In this document: in pieces, positions 26,164 to 35,002 of the stretch
Layout: each line of letters starts with the position of its first letter
Position numbering within the stretch: position 1 is the stretch's first letter
Source of the DNA: CAZYBU01 sp964645775
GTDB lineage: Bacteria > Spirochaetota > UBA4802 > UBA5550
Assembly: GCA_964645775.1 (NCBI GenBank)
Contig: CAZYBU010000016.1
Span: 1 to 64,000, forward strand
Length of the DNA: 64,000 bases
Reading direction: 5' to 3'
Translations under genes and position numbers: made by a program
The notes under the pieces: generated by a model
Told to the model about the DNA's origin: nothing
The model's input: the letters and a program-made list of their open reading frames with translations, nothing else
The model's database searches: none

Positions 26164-27091
26164 TCTTAAGTGACGTGCGGGATTCGTCGTTGAACCTCTC
26201 GCCGCTGGGGTCAAAAATCATCAGGATCTCCGTGCGCACATTGGGCTGGATAACAAAATAGTAATCACCGCCGAGCTTGCGGACCATGTCAATGCCCCGT
26301 CCGGTTTCGGCGATCCGGTCGGTCACGTCCTCTCCGGTCTCAAAGGAACGGATGATAAGGTTCGTCTGCTCAACCACCTTGTTTATGTTCTGAAGGATGA
26401 CCTCCCGGCTGAGTCTTCCGTTATAATCCGTGATGGAGATACCGTACTCCCGTTTGTTGTGGGCCATGAGGATGTCCACGTACTGGCCCTCCGGCAGTAC
26501 GACAGCTTTCCGTTCCATCTTCTCCCGTGAGAGTCCGTGGGAGTGGTAGACCGCGTTAATGATCATCTCATGGAGAACCAGGGTCAGGGGATGGCGGTTT
26601 TCGAGATTGAATCCCCAGCTTTCAATCTCATCCAGTATCTTCGGCACCGCCTTCGGAATCTGGTTGGAAGATGTAAGGCGGATACGGCGCGTTTTGGTCA
26701 GATCGGACATATAATTTTTAAGGCCGAAGATGTTTTCCCGGTTCATAAGTTTGTCAGCGAGCCTGCGGAGAGTCCGGGAATCGATAGGTTTCGATAGAAC
26801 GTTTCCGATACCTTCCTTGAATATCCGGTCGAAGAAGGAGTCCATATCCCGGTCGGTTACCATGATGGCGGGGATATAGGGGTAATTGTTCCGGATGTAA
26901 TTATAGAGATCAAAGGAGTTGTCCCCCGGAAGGTCGACCTCGCTTATGACCAGATCAAAATCATAGGTCTCCAGAAGAGACATGGCCTCAAAGGCGGACT
27001 CGGCCGGTTCCACCCTGAATTCCTTTTCAGGGAAGAAACCTGCCAGTTCCTTTTGATATTCCGTAAAATCTACTACGAGAATGCTTTTCAT
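26135..27091 (-). CDS. degenerate receiver domain fused to an RsbW-like ATPase domain
   Basis: 318-aa cytoplasmic signalling protein. Residues 1-120 form a CheY-like receiver (MKSILVVDF, VISEVDLPGD, LSKPID with conserved Lys). The phospho-acceptor position holds Glu51 instead of Asp, and the acidic pair near residue 8 is reduced to one Asp, so it probably cannot be phosphorylated. Residues 150-300 resemble HATPase_c of anti-sigma/serine kinases, with the N-box LVLHEMIINAVYHSHG and the G-box ETGRGIDMVRKLGG. No histidine phospho-site is visible. Role could be a partner-switching module. The gene overlaps the SSS gene tail to tail. Confidence 0.75.
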   Translation of the reverse strand: MKSILVVDFTEYQKELAGFFPEKEFRVEPAESAFEAMSLLETYDFDLVISEVDLPGDNSFDLYNYIRNNYPYIPAIMVTDRDMDSFFDRIFKEGIGNVLSKPIDSRTLRRLADKLMNRENIFGLKNYMSDLTKTRRIRLTSSNQIPKAVPKILDEIESWGFNLENRHPLTLVLHEMIINAVYHSHGLSREKMERKAVVLPEGQYVDILMAHNKREYGISITDYNGRLSREVILQNINKVVEQTNLIIRSFETGEDVTDRIAETGRGIDMVRKLGGDYYFVIQPNVRTEILMIFDPSGERFNDESRTSLKIIEDTRPHS

Positions 27092-27167
27092 AACAGCCTT
27101 TCATTACATGTATCGGACCCGCAGGAATAAAACTCTTGCCAATTTACTCTGTCGGCGGGAAATATGG

Positions 27168-27196
27168 TTGAATTTATATAAAACTGCCGATAGTAT
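27168..27196 (+). promoter_or_regulatory. promoter of the secreted protein gene at 27255
   Basis: TTGAAT (27168-27173) and TAGTAT (27191-27196) are spaced by exactly 17 bp in AT-rich DNA, 59 bp before the start codon. Confidence 0.65.
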
Positions 27197-27254
27197 ATGT
27201 AAGAGAAAGGCATTCTCATTATTTTACTATGGACGACAAAACGTGGAGGAGAAC

Positions 27255-27950
27255 ATGAAACGCCTTCTTGTGCTTCTGATGATAGTCGGTCTTCTGCCTG
27301 TTGCGTTTCTTTCGGCCCAGGATGAACCGAAGAAAAAAGGATACACCCTGAAATCAGAAAAACTTGATGCAAAGGGTGACGAACTCGATAAACAGATAAC
27401 CAGGTTAAATCAGGACCTGGAAAAGCTTCTTGTGAAGTATGATCTGCTTAATACCAAAGACATACGACAGCTTCCTTTTCAGACAACCTATAACATGGGG
27501 GACGACTTTATCCAGATGGAGAAACATCTGTTCAACCGTAACCCGGTCGCCGCTGATAAGGTCGTCGGTATACGGACACGAATGATTAAGATATATACGG
27601 ACGGTAACAAAATAAATAAAATCGAGTATGTACTCTACAATAAAGATTATAATTCCGGTTTCTGGGACCGGGTAACAATCATGGACCCGACCCCTACGGA
27701 CGGCAATACGGGTGATATCGAGTTTACCCATATTTCCACGGGCAAGACCGTTTTAAAAAACAAGAAACTGGCTGATATAAAGAATACTACGGCCAATCCT
27801 GTCCGAAATGAACTGAAGCAGGACTTCCTGGTGCCAAACCTGAACATATTCTACGACGCCTTTCAGTTTACGGCCGAGGCCTATTACAGTGAATTCAAGG
27901 ACGCGGACGTGAAGATGAGCGAGTTTCTTAAACAGACTACCCGTTACTGA
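27255..27950 (+). CDS. secreted/periplasmic protein of unknown function
   Basis: 231-aa protein, start at ATG 27255 directly behind GGAGGAG. A signal peptide (residues 1-21, cleavage near LSAQD) is followed by a Lys-rich amphipathic helical stretch (KLDAKGDELDKQITRLNQDLEKLL) and a mixed alpha/beta region with NGNKINKIEYVLYN-type strands (TDGNKINKIEYVLYNKDYN). No family recognised. It has its own promoter and terminator, hence a monocistronic and probably well expressed gene. Confidence 0.65.
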   Translation: MKRLLVLLMIVGLLPVAFLSAQDEPKKKGYTLKSEKLDAKGDELDKQITRLNQDLEKLLVKYDLLNTKDIRQLPFQTTYNMGDDFIQMEKHLFNRNPVAADKVVGIRTRMIKIYTDGNKINKIEYVLYNKDYNSGFWDRVTIMDPTPTDGNTGDIEFTHISTGKTVLKNKKLADIKNTTANPVRNELKQDFLVPNLNIFYDAFQFTAEAYYSEFKDADVKMSEFLKQTTRY

Positions 27951-27977
27951 TCTATTTTTCCCCGATTGTACGGATAG

Positions 27978-28001
27978 CCCCCGAGCGATCGGGGGTTTTT
28001 T
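27978..28001 (+). terminator. rho-independent terminator after the gene at 27255
   Basis: CCCCCGA (27978-27984) pairs with TCGGGGG (27989-27995) around a GCGA loop, followed by six T residues. Confidence 0.92.
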
Positions 28002-28039
28002 GCGGCCGGCGCAGGTACAACAAGGTTGAGAGGTGTGAA

Positions 28040-29419
28040 ATGAAAAATCCTATCCTTGTCCCGGAGCTCAGGGACCTGATCCGAAAAAAGAAATTTCGTG
28101 TCATCGAATCTTTCCTGGAGGATAAACACCCCAGGGAGCTTGCCGAATACGTGGGTATGCTCACACCCGATGAAATATGGAAGATCATATCCCTGGCAAA
28201 GCCTCTCACCAAGTCGGCCATCTTCAGCTACCTGGATATGGACGTCCAGGTGGAACTGGTTTCCGGGCACTGGAAGAACCATATTCGGGACCTTCTCATG
28301 GACATGTCTCACGACGACCGGGCCGATCTCTTTCAGCACCTTGACAAGGAGATAGCCGATCGGCTCCTCGTTATGCTTCCCCTGCAGGAGAGGAGCGACG
28401 TTATCCGGCTGACAAACTTCAGCGAAGAGACGGCCGGCGCCATAATGACCACCGACTTCGCCTACCTGAACGAGAACGACACGGCCGAGAAGGCCCTGAG
28501 GAAGCTTCGCAGGGAATCTCCATCAAAGGAGACGATTTACTATATCTATGTTACTGATGATGAAGGAAAACTGATCGGTTTTCTCTCCCTGAGAAAGCTG
28601 ATACTGGCCCGTCCCCGGCAGAAAATTTCCAGTATCATGAAACCGGATGTTATCTACGCCCATGTTTCCGACGACCAGGAGACCTGCGCCCGAATCATTG
28701 CCGAGTATGACCTCCTGGCCCTTCCCATCCTGGACGCCGCTGACCGCATCCTCGGTATCGTAACATACGATGACGCCATCGACATTATCCGGGAAGAGCA
28801 GACCGAGGATCTGGAACGACTCATGGCCATCAGCGGTAGCGTGGAGGAGAAGAGCTACCTGGAAGTACCGGCCCATACTCACCTGAGGAAGCGGGCCTTC
28901 TGGGTGGTTATACTGGGTCTTCTCGGACTGGTGACCGGTCTTATCGTGGAGGTCTTTCAGGAGACGCTCCAGACCCTTATCATACTCTCTTTCTATATAC
29001 CTCTGCTGAACGCGGCGGGGGGCAATACCGGATCCCAGTCCGCTACGGTCATCCTCCGTTCTTTGGCTCTGAAGGAGCTGACCCCGGGAGATTTTTTCAA
29101 GGTGATACGAAAAGAGTTTGTCATAAGCCTGGGGCTCTCTTTCTGCCTGGGCGCGATCACTTTTGGAAGGGTTTACTTTCTCCCCACGGAGACGCCGATA
29201 CCGGAACAGTTTACCCTGATGAACGTCTCCCTGGTCATAGGTATCTCAATTGCCCTCCAGGTTCTCTGGTCCACCATCTTCGGTGCCCTGGTTCCTATCT
29301 TCGCCACAAAGATCAAGATCGACCCGGCCGTGGTCTCCAGTCCCCTGCTCACCACCTTTGTCGACATGGGAGGGATTATTATCTATTTTACCGTAGCGAG
29401 ACTTATCCTGGGGATCTGA
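28040..29419 (+). CDS. mgtE: magnesium transporter MgtE
   Basis: 459-aa Mg2+ channel. It has an N-terminal MgtE_N superhelix (about residues 1-135, with DDRADLFQHLDKEIADRLL), a CBS pair (about 140-265, with IMTTDFAYLNENDTAEKALRKLR) and a C-terminal membrane domain with five helices, including LNAAGGNTGSQSATVILRSLAL, the selectivity-filter region, and the ending FVDMGGIIIYFTVARLIL. The N and CBS domains act as Mg2+ sensors in known MgtE. Confidence 0.96.
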   Translation: MKNPILVPELRDLIRKKKFRVIESFLEDKHPRELAEYVGMLTPDEIWKIISLAKPLTKSAIFSYLDMDVQVELVSGHWKNHIRDLLMDMSHDDRADLFQHLDKEIADRLLVMLPLQERSDVIRLTNFSEETAGAIMTTDFAYLNENDTAEKALRKLRRESPSKETIYYIYVTDDEGKLIGFLSLRKLILARPRQKISSIMKPDVIYAHVSDDQETCARIIAEYDLLALPILDAADRILGIVTYDDAIDIIREEQTEDLERLMAISGSVEEKSYLEVPAHTHLRKRAFWVVILGLLGLVTGLIVEVFQETLQTLIILSFYIPLLNAAGGNTGSQSATVILRSLALKELTPGDFFKVIRKEFVISLGLSFCLGAITFGRVYFLPTETPIPEQFTLMNVSLVIGISIALQVLWSTIFGALVPIFATKIKIDPAVVSSPLLTTFVDMGGIIIYFTVARLILGI

Positions 29420-29458
29420 AATTTTATCTTTTACTGCCCGGGAATATACATCTACAGG

Positions 29459-29487
29459 TTGACATTTTAACTAACAATTGGTATAGT
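29459..29487 (+). promoter_or_regulatory. strong promoter of the redox operon 29508-34910
   Basis: A perfect -35 TTGACA (29459-29464), a 17-bp spacer and TATAGT (29482-29487) lie 20 bp upstream of the first start codon. Confidence 0.8.
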
Positions 29488-29507
29488 TTTAGTAAGGGGC
29501 TCTACCA

Positions 29508-30521
29508 GTGACGGAAAACCACGAAAAACACCCGGGTGAACGAAATCGAACCGTGGAGATGATTCTCTCCTGGGGTATTATACTTCTTTTACTTCTGCTA
29601 CTTGCGGGTCTGCTGTATATGCAGAAAAGCTATGATCTTACCGCCTACGGGATCGTAACCGGCGAGAAGGAGAGCGGCAAGACAGCCGTGATTCCGGTGG
29701 ATCTGAATGAAGTGGCCCCGGACCGCTATGATCCCATGGGCGAAGCGAAAAGATGGGAACAGGCAAACCTTTTTGAAAAGATAAACGGCAAGGCTCCCAT
29801 CTACCTGGATGCCGGTTTTCAGGGCCTGGTAACCCTGCGATACGTGAATACGGACGATACATCCCTCTGGATGGAACTCTATATCTACAACCAGGGCGAC
29901 CGGGAGAAGGCCTTCTCCGTTTACAGTCGCCAGCGCCGGGCCGACGCGGAATCGATTCCCGGTACGGAGAGAGCCTACCGTACGGAGAACGCCGAGTTCT
30001 TCGCCCGGGGTGGACTATACGTTGAAATCATCGGTTCAGAGGAAGAACCGGCACTCGTAAAAGCTGTCCATAGACTCGGTGAAGATCTGCGGCGGCAGCT
30101 GGGACCGGCCGGCGATATTCACGAACTATCCCTCTTTCCCGATACGAGATTGGTTAATGGAAGCGAGAAGCTCTATCTTTCCAGCGCCTTCGGATACCAG
30201 GAATTCAGGAATATATTCACAGCAGGCCTTGAAACCGGGAAGGGTGAGGTGACGGTCTTTTTCTCCGGAAGTGATGACGCCCGTGAGACGAAGAAGATGA
30301 TGGATGGATACATCTCCTTCCTGGAAAAGGAGGGCGCCAAACCGATACAGAGCGATGTCGATATTCCGGGACTGGTTCTTCTGGACCGGGACGGTTACTT
30401 CGAGGTTTTATTCCCGGTTAAAGGCAGGATGGCGGGTGTCCACGCCGCGGAGAGCCGCGGGGAAGCAGAAAAGGGGGCGGAGCTCCTGCATCGTTCCATC
30501 CAGGAAGGAGGGAGCCATTGA
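29508..30521 (+). CDS. DUF6599-like membrane-anchored protein
   Basis: 337-aa protein with one N-terminal membrane helix (about residues 19-43) and a large extracytoplasmic domain. Motifs such as YDPMGEAKRWEQANLFEKINGKAP-type (GEAKRWEQANLFEKINGKA), YLDAGFQGLVTLRY and MELYIYNQGDREKAFSVYS are typical of DUF6599, a family found beside DUF362 and ferredoxin genes. Start is GTG 29508 with AAGGGG upstream. The stop overlaps the TTG start of the next gene. Function is unknown. First gene of a five-gene redox operon. Confidence 0.65.
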   Translation: MTENHEKHPGERNRTVEMILSWGIILLLLLLLAGLLYMQKSYDLTAYGIVTGEKESGKTAVIPVDLNEVAPDRYDPMGEAKRWEQANLFEKINGKAPIYLDAGFQGLVTLRYVNTDDTSLWMELYIYNQGDREKAFSVYSRQRRADAESIPGTERAYRTENAEFFARGGLYVEIIGSEEEPALVKAVHRLGEDLRRQLGPAGDIHELSLFPDTRLVNGSEKLYLSSAFGYQEFRNIFTAGLETGKGEVTVFFSGSDDARETKKMMDGYISFLEKEGAKPIQSDVDIPGLVLLDRDGYFEVLFPVKGRMAGVHAAESRGEAEKGAELLHRSIQEGGSH

Positions 30522-31501
30522 GTGACGATAAGCTGAATCGACGTGAGTTTATCGAGAGATCGGTAAAGGCCGGTACCCTTCTCGCCGCGACAGGCGCCGG
30601 AGCCTGGTTCTATTATGACGAAAAGGGACCGACCCCCGGAGAGGAAGTGGCGGCAGAACCCCTTCCCGATTATTCGGTCCCTCCGGTATCGGGTGAGAGC
30701 ATCGCCATCGTCAAAGGGACCGACCGGAAGGGGAGCGCCCAGAGAGCCGTGGAGCTTCTCGGAGGCATGGAGCGGTTCGTTAAGAAGGGAGAGAGGGTCC
30801 TTCTGAAACCGAATGTGGCTTTCGCCTCGTCCCCTTCCCTCGGCGCCACGACCCATCCTGACATTATTGAGATCATGACGGAACTCTGTCTCGCGGCCGG
30901 GGCCGAAGAGGTCCTGGTCATGGATAATCCCATAAATGACCCGGCGGCCTGCTTTCTTCTGACCGGTATCCGGGACGCGGCCGAGCGGAGCGGGGCCCGT
31001 ATTCTTTATCCCCGGAAATCATTGTTTAAAAATTATACCCTGGAAGGGGCGAGCCTTATCCGTGGATGGCCCCTCTTGTACCGGCCCCTCCGGGAGGTGG
31101 ACCGGGTTATCGGACTGGCCCCGGTGAAGTCCCACCACAGGAGCGGCGCCTCCATGACCATGAAAAACTGGTACGGCCTCCTGGGAGGGCAGAGGAACCT
31201 CTTTCACCAGGATATTCACACCATTATAGCGGAGCTGGCCCTCATGGTGAAGCCGACCCTTGTTCTGCTGGACGGAGTGGAGGTGATGACCTCGAACGGT
31301 CCCACGGGCGGCTCCCGCTCTGACCTGACCCGGAAGAACACCGTTATAGTATCCACGGATCAGGTGGCGGCTGATTCCTTCGGGGCCACACTTCTGGGAT
31401 TGACCCCCGGTGACCTGCCTCACCTGGCCATGGCCGAGAAGGGTGGGGCCGGGACCACCGATTTTGAAAGTCTTAGACCCCTGCGCGCGGTGGGAGGATA
31501 A
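30518..31501 (+). CDS. Tat-exported DUF362 protein
   Basis: 327-aa protein of the DUF362 family, whose members are associated with Fe-S chemistry but have no agreed function. The N-terminus carries a twin-arginine signal (LNRREFIERS followed by a hydrophobic stretch to about residue 32), so it is probably exported folded. DUF362 features are LLKPNVAFASSP, TTHPDIIEIM, GLAPVKSHHRSGASMTMKNW and VLLDGVEVMTSNGPTGG. The start is TTG with AGGAAGGAGG upstream, overlapping the preceding stop. Confidence 0.8.
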   Translation: MSDDKLNRREFIERSVKAGTLLAATGAGAWFYYDEKGPTPGEEVAAEPLPDYSVPPVSGESIAIVKGTDRKGSAQRAVELLGGMERFVKKGERVLLKPNVAFASSPSLGATTHPDIIEIMTELCLAAGAEEVLVMDNPINDPAACFLLTGIRDAAERSGARILYPRKSLFKNYTLEGASLIRGWPLLYRPLREVDRVIGLAPVKSHHRSGASMTMKNWYGLLGGQRNLFHQDIHTIIAELALMVKPTLVLLDGVEVMTSNGPTGGSRSDLTRKNTVIVSTDQVAADSFGATLLGLTPGDLPHLAMAEKGGAGTTDFESLRPLRAVGG

Positions 31502-31507
31502 CCGGAT

Positions 31508-33223
31508 ATGACGATAGTTATCGCCCGGAGAGTGAGCCAGGTCTTCTTTTCCGTACTTTTCCTCTGGCTTCTCCTGGTAAACACCCTGGGAGAGGAGCTC
31601 TGGCAGGTCCGGGGATGGCCGGTTAACCTTTTTCTTAACCTGGACCCCCTCAATGCCCTGGGGACCCTCCTCTCCACGGGAACAATTTACTCCGGACTGG
31701 CGTTGTCGGCGATAGTTATCGGTGCCACCATCCTCTTTGGGAGGTTTTTCTGCGGTTTTATGTGTCCTCTGGGGAGCCTGAACCATTTTGTCGGGTACCT
31801 GGCCCACAGGAAAAAGACCCTGGCCGAGAAGGTACGGCTTAACCGGTATCGGAAGGGCCACGCGATCAAGTACCTGGTCCTGACACTCTTTCTGGTCATC
31901 GCCGCTCTTCCCTTCGCTCCGAAGAGCCTTCAGACCGGCCTCCTGGATCCCATACCTCTTATGACCCGGACCTTTAACCTGGTCCTGATCCCTCTCGGTG
32001 AAAACCTGGCCGGCCGGGCCGGGGAACGTTTCCATGAAGGGGGCCTGGTTATCCTGCTTATATTCCTTGCCATCATACTTGCTAACCTGGCCATACCCCG
32101 GTTCTACTGCCGGTTCCTCTGTCCCCTGGGGGCCCTCTACGCCCTCCTGGGCCGGTATTCCATCTTCCGTATCGGGCAGAACGCGAACAAATGCCTGGAG
32201 TGCGACATCTGCGACCGGAACTGCGAGGGCGGCTGCGAACCGGCGAAAACGATCCATACCGGGGAGTGCGTCCTCTGCTTTAACTGCCTGGACGACTGTC
32301 CCCATGACACCATAAGCTACCAGAGAAAGGTCTCCACGGCCGGAGAGATCCGCGGACCGGAGGTCTCCCGCAGGGCCTTCCTTCTGACCCTGGGAGGGGG
32401 AGTTCTGCTCATACCCACTGTCCGCCTGGCCGCCGGCACGAAAGGCAACTGGGACCATACCCTCATCCGTCCTCCAGGCTCCCTGGCCGAGGAGGAATTC
32501 CTTGAGCGTTGTATCAAATGCGGACAGTGCATGCGTATCTGTCCCACGAACATTATCCAGCCGGCCGATCTCTCCCACGGCATCGAGGGACTCTGGTCCC
32601 CGGTGCTGAACTTCCGTATCGGCACAAGCGGCTGCCAGTACAACTGCGTGGCCTGCGGCCAGTCGTGCCCCACGGCCGCCATCCGGCCGGTCACCCTGGC
32701 CGAAAAGCAGGGCACGGGAGACTACGAGAAGAAGGGCCCGGTCCGCCTGGGCACGGCCTGGATCGACCGTTCCCTCTGCCTGCCCTGGTCCATGAAGACC
32801 CCCTGCATCGTCTGCCAGGAGAACTGCCCCGTGAGCCCCAAGGCCATCTTCACGGAAGATGATTTCTCCCCGGTACGGGAGGGAGCCCGGAGGGTGAAAG
32901 CGGTCTCAGGCAAAGAGGTCACCCTTGAGGAGGTGCAGGATACCTCCGCCTGGGCCGGAGGCGATTACTATCTCCGGAAAGGAGAGAAGACCTGGCAGAT
33001 AGGGACAGCCGGGGGAGAGAAACTGGAACTGGAAAGAGAACCGGAGCTTGCCTCCGGAGACAGTATAGAAATAACTGTTCGTCTGCAGCTGCCTTTTATC
33101 GACATGGATAAGTGCGTCGGCTGCGGTATCTGTGAACATGAGTGCCCGGTCACGGGCAAGAAAGCGATCCGGGTCACGGCCGACGGCGAGACCCGTGAGA
33201 AAGACCACAGGATGAACCTGTAA
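31508..33223 (+). CDS. NapH/NapG-like fused polyferredoxin membrane protein
   Basis: 571-aa membrane redox protein. Residues 1-240 are a NapH/MauN-like part with several helices and the motifs FCGFMCPLG and YCRFLCPLG. Two 4Fe-4S clusters follow (CLECDICDRNCEGGC, CVLCFNCLDDCP). Near residue 286 there is an internal twin-arginine-like signal, SRRAFLLTLGGG, with a hydrophobic stretch, then a NapG-like domain with several more clusters (CIKCGQCMRICP, CQYNCVACGQSCP, CIVCQENCP, CVGCGICEHECP). This looks like a fusion of quinol-oxidising NapH with NapG. Predicted role: electron transfer from the quinone pool to the exported reductases of the operon (inference). Confidence 0.85.
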   Translation: MTIVIARRVSQVFFSVLFLWLLLVNTLGEELWQVRGWPVNLFLNLDPLNALGTLLSTGTIYSGLALSAIVIGATILFGRFFCGFMCPLGSLNHFVGYLAHRKKTLAEKVRLNRYRKGHAIKYLVLTLFLVIAALPFAPKSLQTGLLDPIPLMTRTFNLVLIPLGENLAGRAGERFHEGGLVILLIFLAIILANLAIPRFYCRFLCPLGALYALLGRYSIFRIGQNANKCLECDICDRNCEGGCEPAKTIHTGECVLCFNCLDDCPHDTISYQRKVSTAGEIRGPEVSRRAFLLTLGGGVLLIPTVRLAAGTKGNWDHTLIRPPGSLAEEEFLERCIKCGQCMRICPTNIIQPADLSHGIEGLWSPVLNFRIGTSGCQYNCVACGQSCPTAAIRPVTLAEKQGTGDYEKKGPVRLGTAWIDRSLCLPWSMKTPCIVCQENCPVSPKAIFTEDDFSPVREGARRVKAVSGKEVTLEEVQDTSAWAGGDYYLRKGEKTWQIGTAGGEKLELEREPELASGDSIEITVRLQLPFIDMDKCVGCGICEHECPVTGKKAIRVTADGETREKDHRMNL

Positions 33224-33240
33224 TTGAAAAGGAGACAACG

Positions 33241-34470
33241 ATGAATGATCATAAACTGAGCAGAAAGGATTTTTTCAGAACCCTGGCCGTGACCGGGGCC
33301 GGAACCACCCTGGCCATGCTGGGATGCGGCGTAAGCGAGAACTCCGGCAATGCGGACGCCGCCCAGAACAGCGGAGAGTACCCGGCCGTACCGACCCGTC
33401 CCCTTGGAAGGACCGGCATGAGGATACCGGTGGTCTTTCACGGGATCATGTACAACCTGATGGAGAACCAGATCGTTCTGGGCAAGGCCTTCCAGTGGGG
33501 CATGAAGATGGTCGACACATCCCACGGCTATGCCGGAGGTAACAGCGAGCTGGGAATCGGCAAATACCTGAAGCGTTACCCGGAGAAGAGAAAGGACATT
33601 ATCATCGTTTCCAAGGCTTCCAGGGCCAACAGTGTTCAGCAGGTGGAGGATCGGCTTCAGAAGTCCCTGAAGAGGATGAATACCGATTACATCGATATCT
33701 ACTACGGCGTCCACGGCCTGTCCGATCCCTCGGACCTGACGCCGGAACTCCGCAGGTGGGCCGAGAACGCCAAGAGACGGGGCGTGATCAAACAGTTCGG
33801 TTTCAGCACCCACAGGAACATGGCCGCCTGTCTCCAGGCCGCTTCCCGGATGGACTGGATCGATGTTATTATGACATCTTTCAACTTCCGTCTTATGCAG
33901 GATAACGAGATGGACCGGGCCGTGGAGGCCTGCCACGCGAAGGGAATCGGCCTTATCGCCATGAAGGTCATGGCCCTGAATATCTCCACGTCGGGGGACA
34001 AAGAGCTGACTCGCCATTTTACGCAGAAAGGCTATACCGACGGCCAGGCCAAGCTGAAGGCGGTGCTCGACGACAAACGCATTGCCGGTGCCTGCGTCAC
34101 CATGCAGAACACCGCCCTTATAACGGCCAACGCGGCCGCCGCCCTGGACAGGACCCGTTTGGGCCGTGACGATCACGAATTTCTGCGAAAGTACGCGGCC
34201 CAAACCCGCGACGATTACTGCGCCGGCTGCGCCTCTATCTGCGACCATGCCCTTCCCGAGGCGCCGGTGGTGAGTGACGTGATGCGCTACCTCATGTACT
34301 ATAACAGTTACGGGGATGAAAAGAAGGCCCGGGACCTCTTCCGCAAAGATATACCGGCCGCCACCCGGAAGAGGCTGGCGAACCTGGATTACGCAACCGT
34401 GGAGAGGAGCTGTCCCCGGAATCTTCCCGTGGGCCGCTTCATGGCCGAGGCTTTGGTTAAGCTGGCGTGA
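33241..34470 (+). CDS. Tat-targeted aldo/keto reductase lipoprotein with Fe-S-type Cys motif
   Basis: 409-aa protein. The N-terminus LSRKDFF followed by a hydrophobic stretch and lipobox LAMLGC suggests Tat export and lipid anchoring, although the pair is RK rather than RR. The aldo/keto reductase barrel (about residues 48-330) has PLGRTGMRIPVV, the catalytic Asp/Tyr in VDTSHGYAGGNSE, Lys in IIIVSKAS and His in YYGVHGL. A C-terminal CAGCASIC motif plus a distal Cys (near RSCPRNLP) suggests a cluster. AAAAGGAG precedes the ATG. The whole operon is probably an envelope redox system of unknown substrate. Confidence 0.8.
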   Translation: MNDHKLSRKDFFRTLAVTGAGTTLAMLGCGVSENSGNADAAQNSGEYPAVPTRPLGRTGMRIPVVFHGIMYNLMENQIVLGKAFQWGMKMVDTSHGYAGGNSELGIGKYLKRYPEKRKDIIIVSKASRANSVQQVEDRLQKSLKRMNTDYIDIYYGVHGLSDPSDLTPELRRWAENAKRRGVIKQFGFSTHRNMAACLQAASRMDWIDVIMTSFNFRLMQDNEMDRAVEACHAKGIGLIAMKVMALNISTSGDKELTRHFTQKGYTDGQAKLKAVLDDKRIAGACVTMQNTALITANAAAALDRTRLGRDDHEFLRKYAAQTRDDYCAGCASICDHALPEAPVVSDVMRYLMYYNSYGDEKKARDLFRKDIPAATRKRLANLDYATVERSCPRNLPVGRFMAEALVKLA

Positions 34471-34910
34471 AAAAGTGGCTTATGGTCCTGGCGGTTCTTA
34501 TCCTGGTTATAGGGGCCCACTTCGCCTTCTTCTCCCTGGAGTACTACCGGGAGGTGGGCCGCTTCGGGGACCCGGGGGCCGCGGTCTATCTCCAGGCCTA
34601 CCTGAACGAGCATGAACAGGGGAGGGGAGCGGCCATCGGCCTTCTATCCGCCCTTGCCGTCTACCTGGCCGTCACCTGGCATGAAACAGGAAACAGGAAA
34701 AGCGTGATCGCCGGGGCCGCCGCGGCCCTGGTCCTCTTCTGCCTGCCTGTCCTTCTCCTGGGGGCCGGGGAGACCCCCATGTTCGGGTACATCGTGAAGA
34801 AGGTAGGATGGATCTACGTGGAGATCCAGGACCTGGTCTTCATGGTATTCGCCCTTCTCGCCTTTATCGGGGGTGTTCTCGCCGCCCGGCTGGCGGGACG
34901 TAACACCTGA
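34467..34910 (+). CDS. small four-helix membrane protein of the redox operon
   Basis: 147-aa hydrophobic protein with four predicted membrane helices (about residues 4-24, 56-72, 78-100, 118-142). Start GTG 34467 overlaps the aldo/keto reductase stop (GTGA), so translation is coupled. No family recognised. It may be a membrane anchor or quinone-interacting subunit for the preceding proteins. Confidence 0.65.
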   Translation: MKKWLMVLAVLILVIGAHFAFFSLEYYREVGRFGDPGAAVYLQAYLNEHEQGRGAAIGLLSALAVYLAVTWHETGNRKSVIAGAAAALVLFCLPVLLLGAGETPMFGYIVKKVGWIYVEIQDLVFMVFALLAFIGGVLAARLAGRNT

Positions 34911-35002
34911 AGGAAAAACTCTTGATATAATTTTATTGTTTGAAAAGCTGTTTGAACTGGATAGGGTTATATGTGCCCATGAGGTTATACAGGTGATCAT
35001 AA

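Noticed and set aside
31019..32578. 519-codon minus-strand frame opposite the DUF362/NapGH genes
   Set aside because: It is the antisense of two clear protein families in high-GC DNA, with no ribosome binding site and low-complexity sequence.
32968..34248. 426-codon minus-strand frame opposite the aldo/keto reductase
   Set aside because: Antisense shadow of a well supported gene; no family resemblance.
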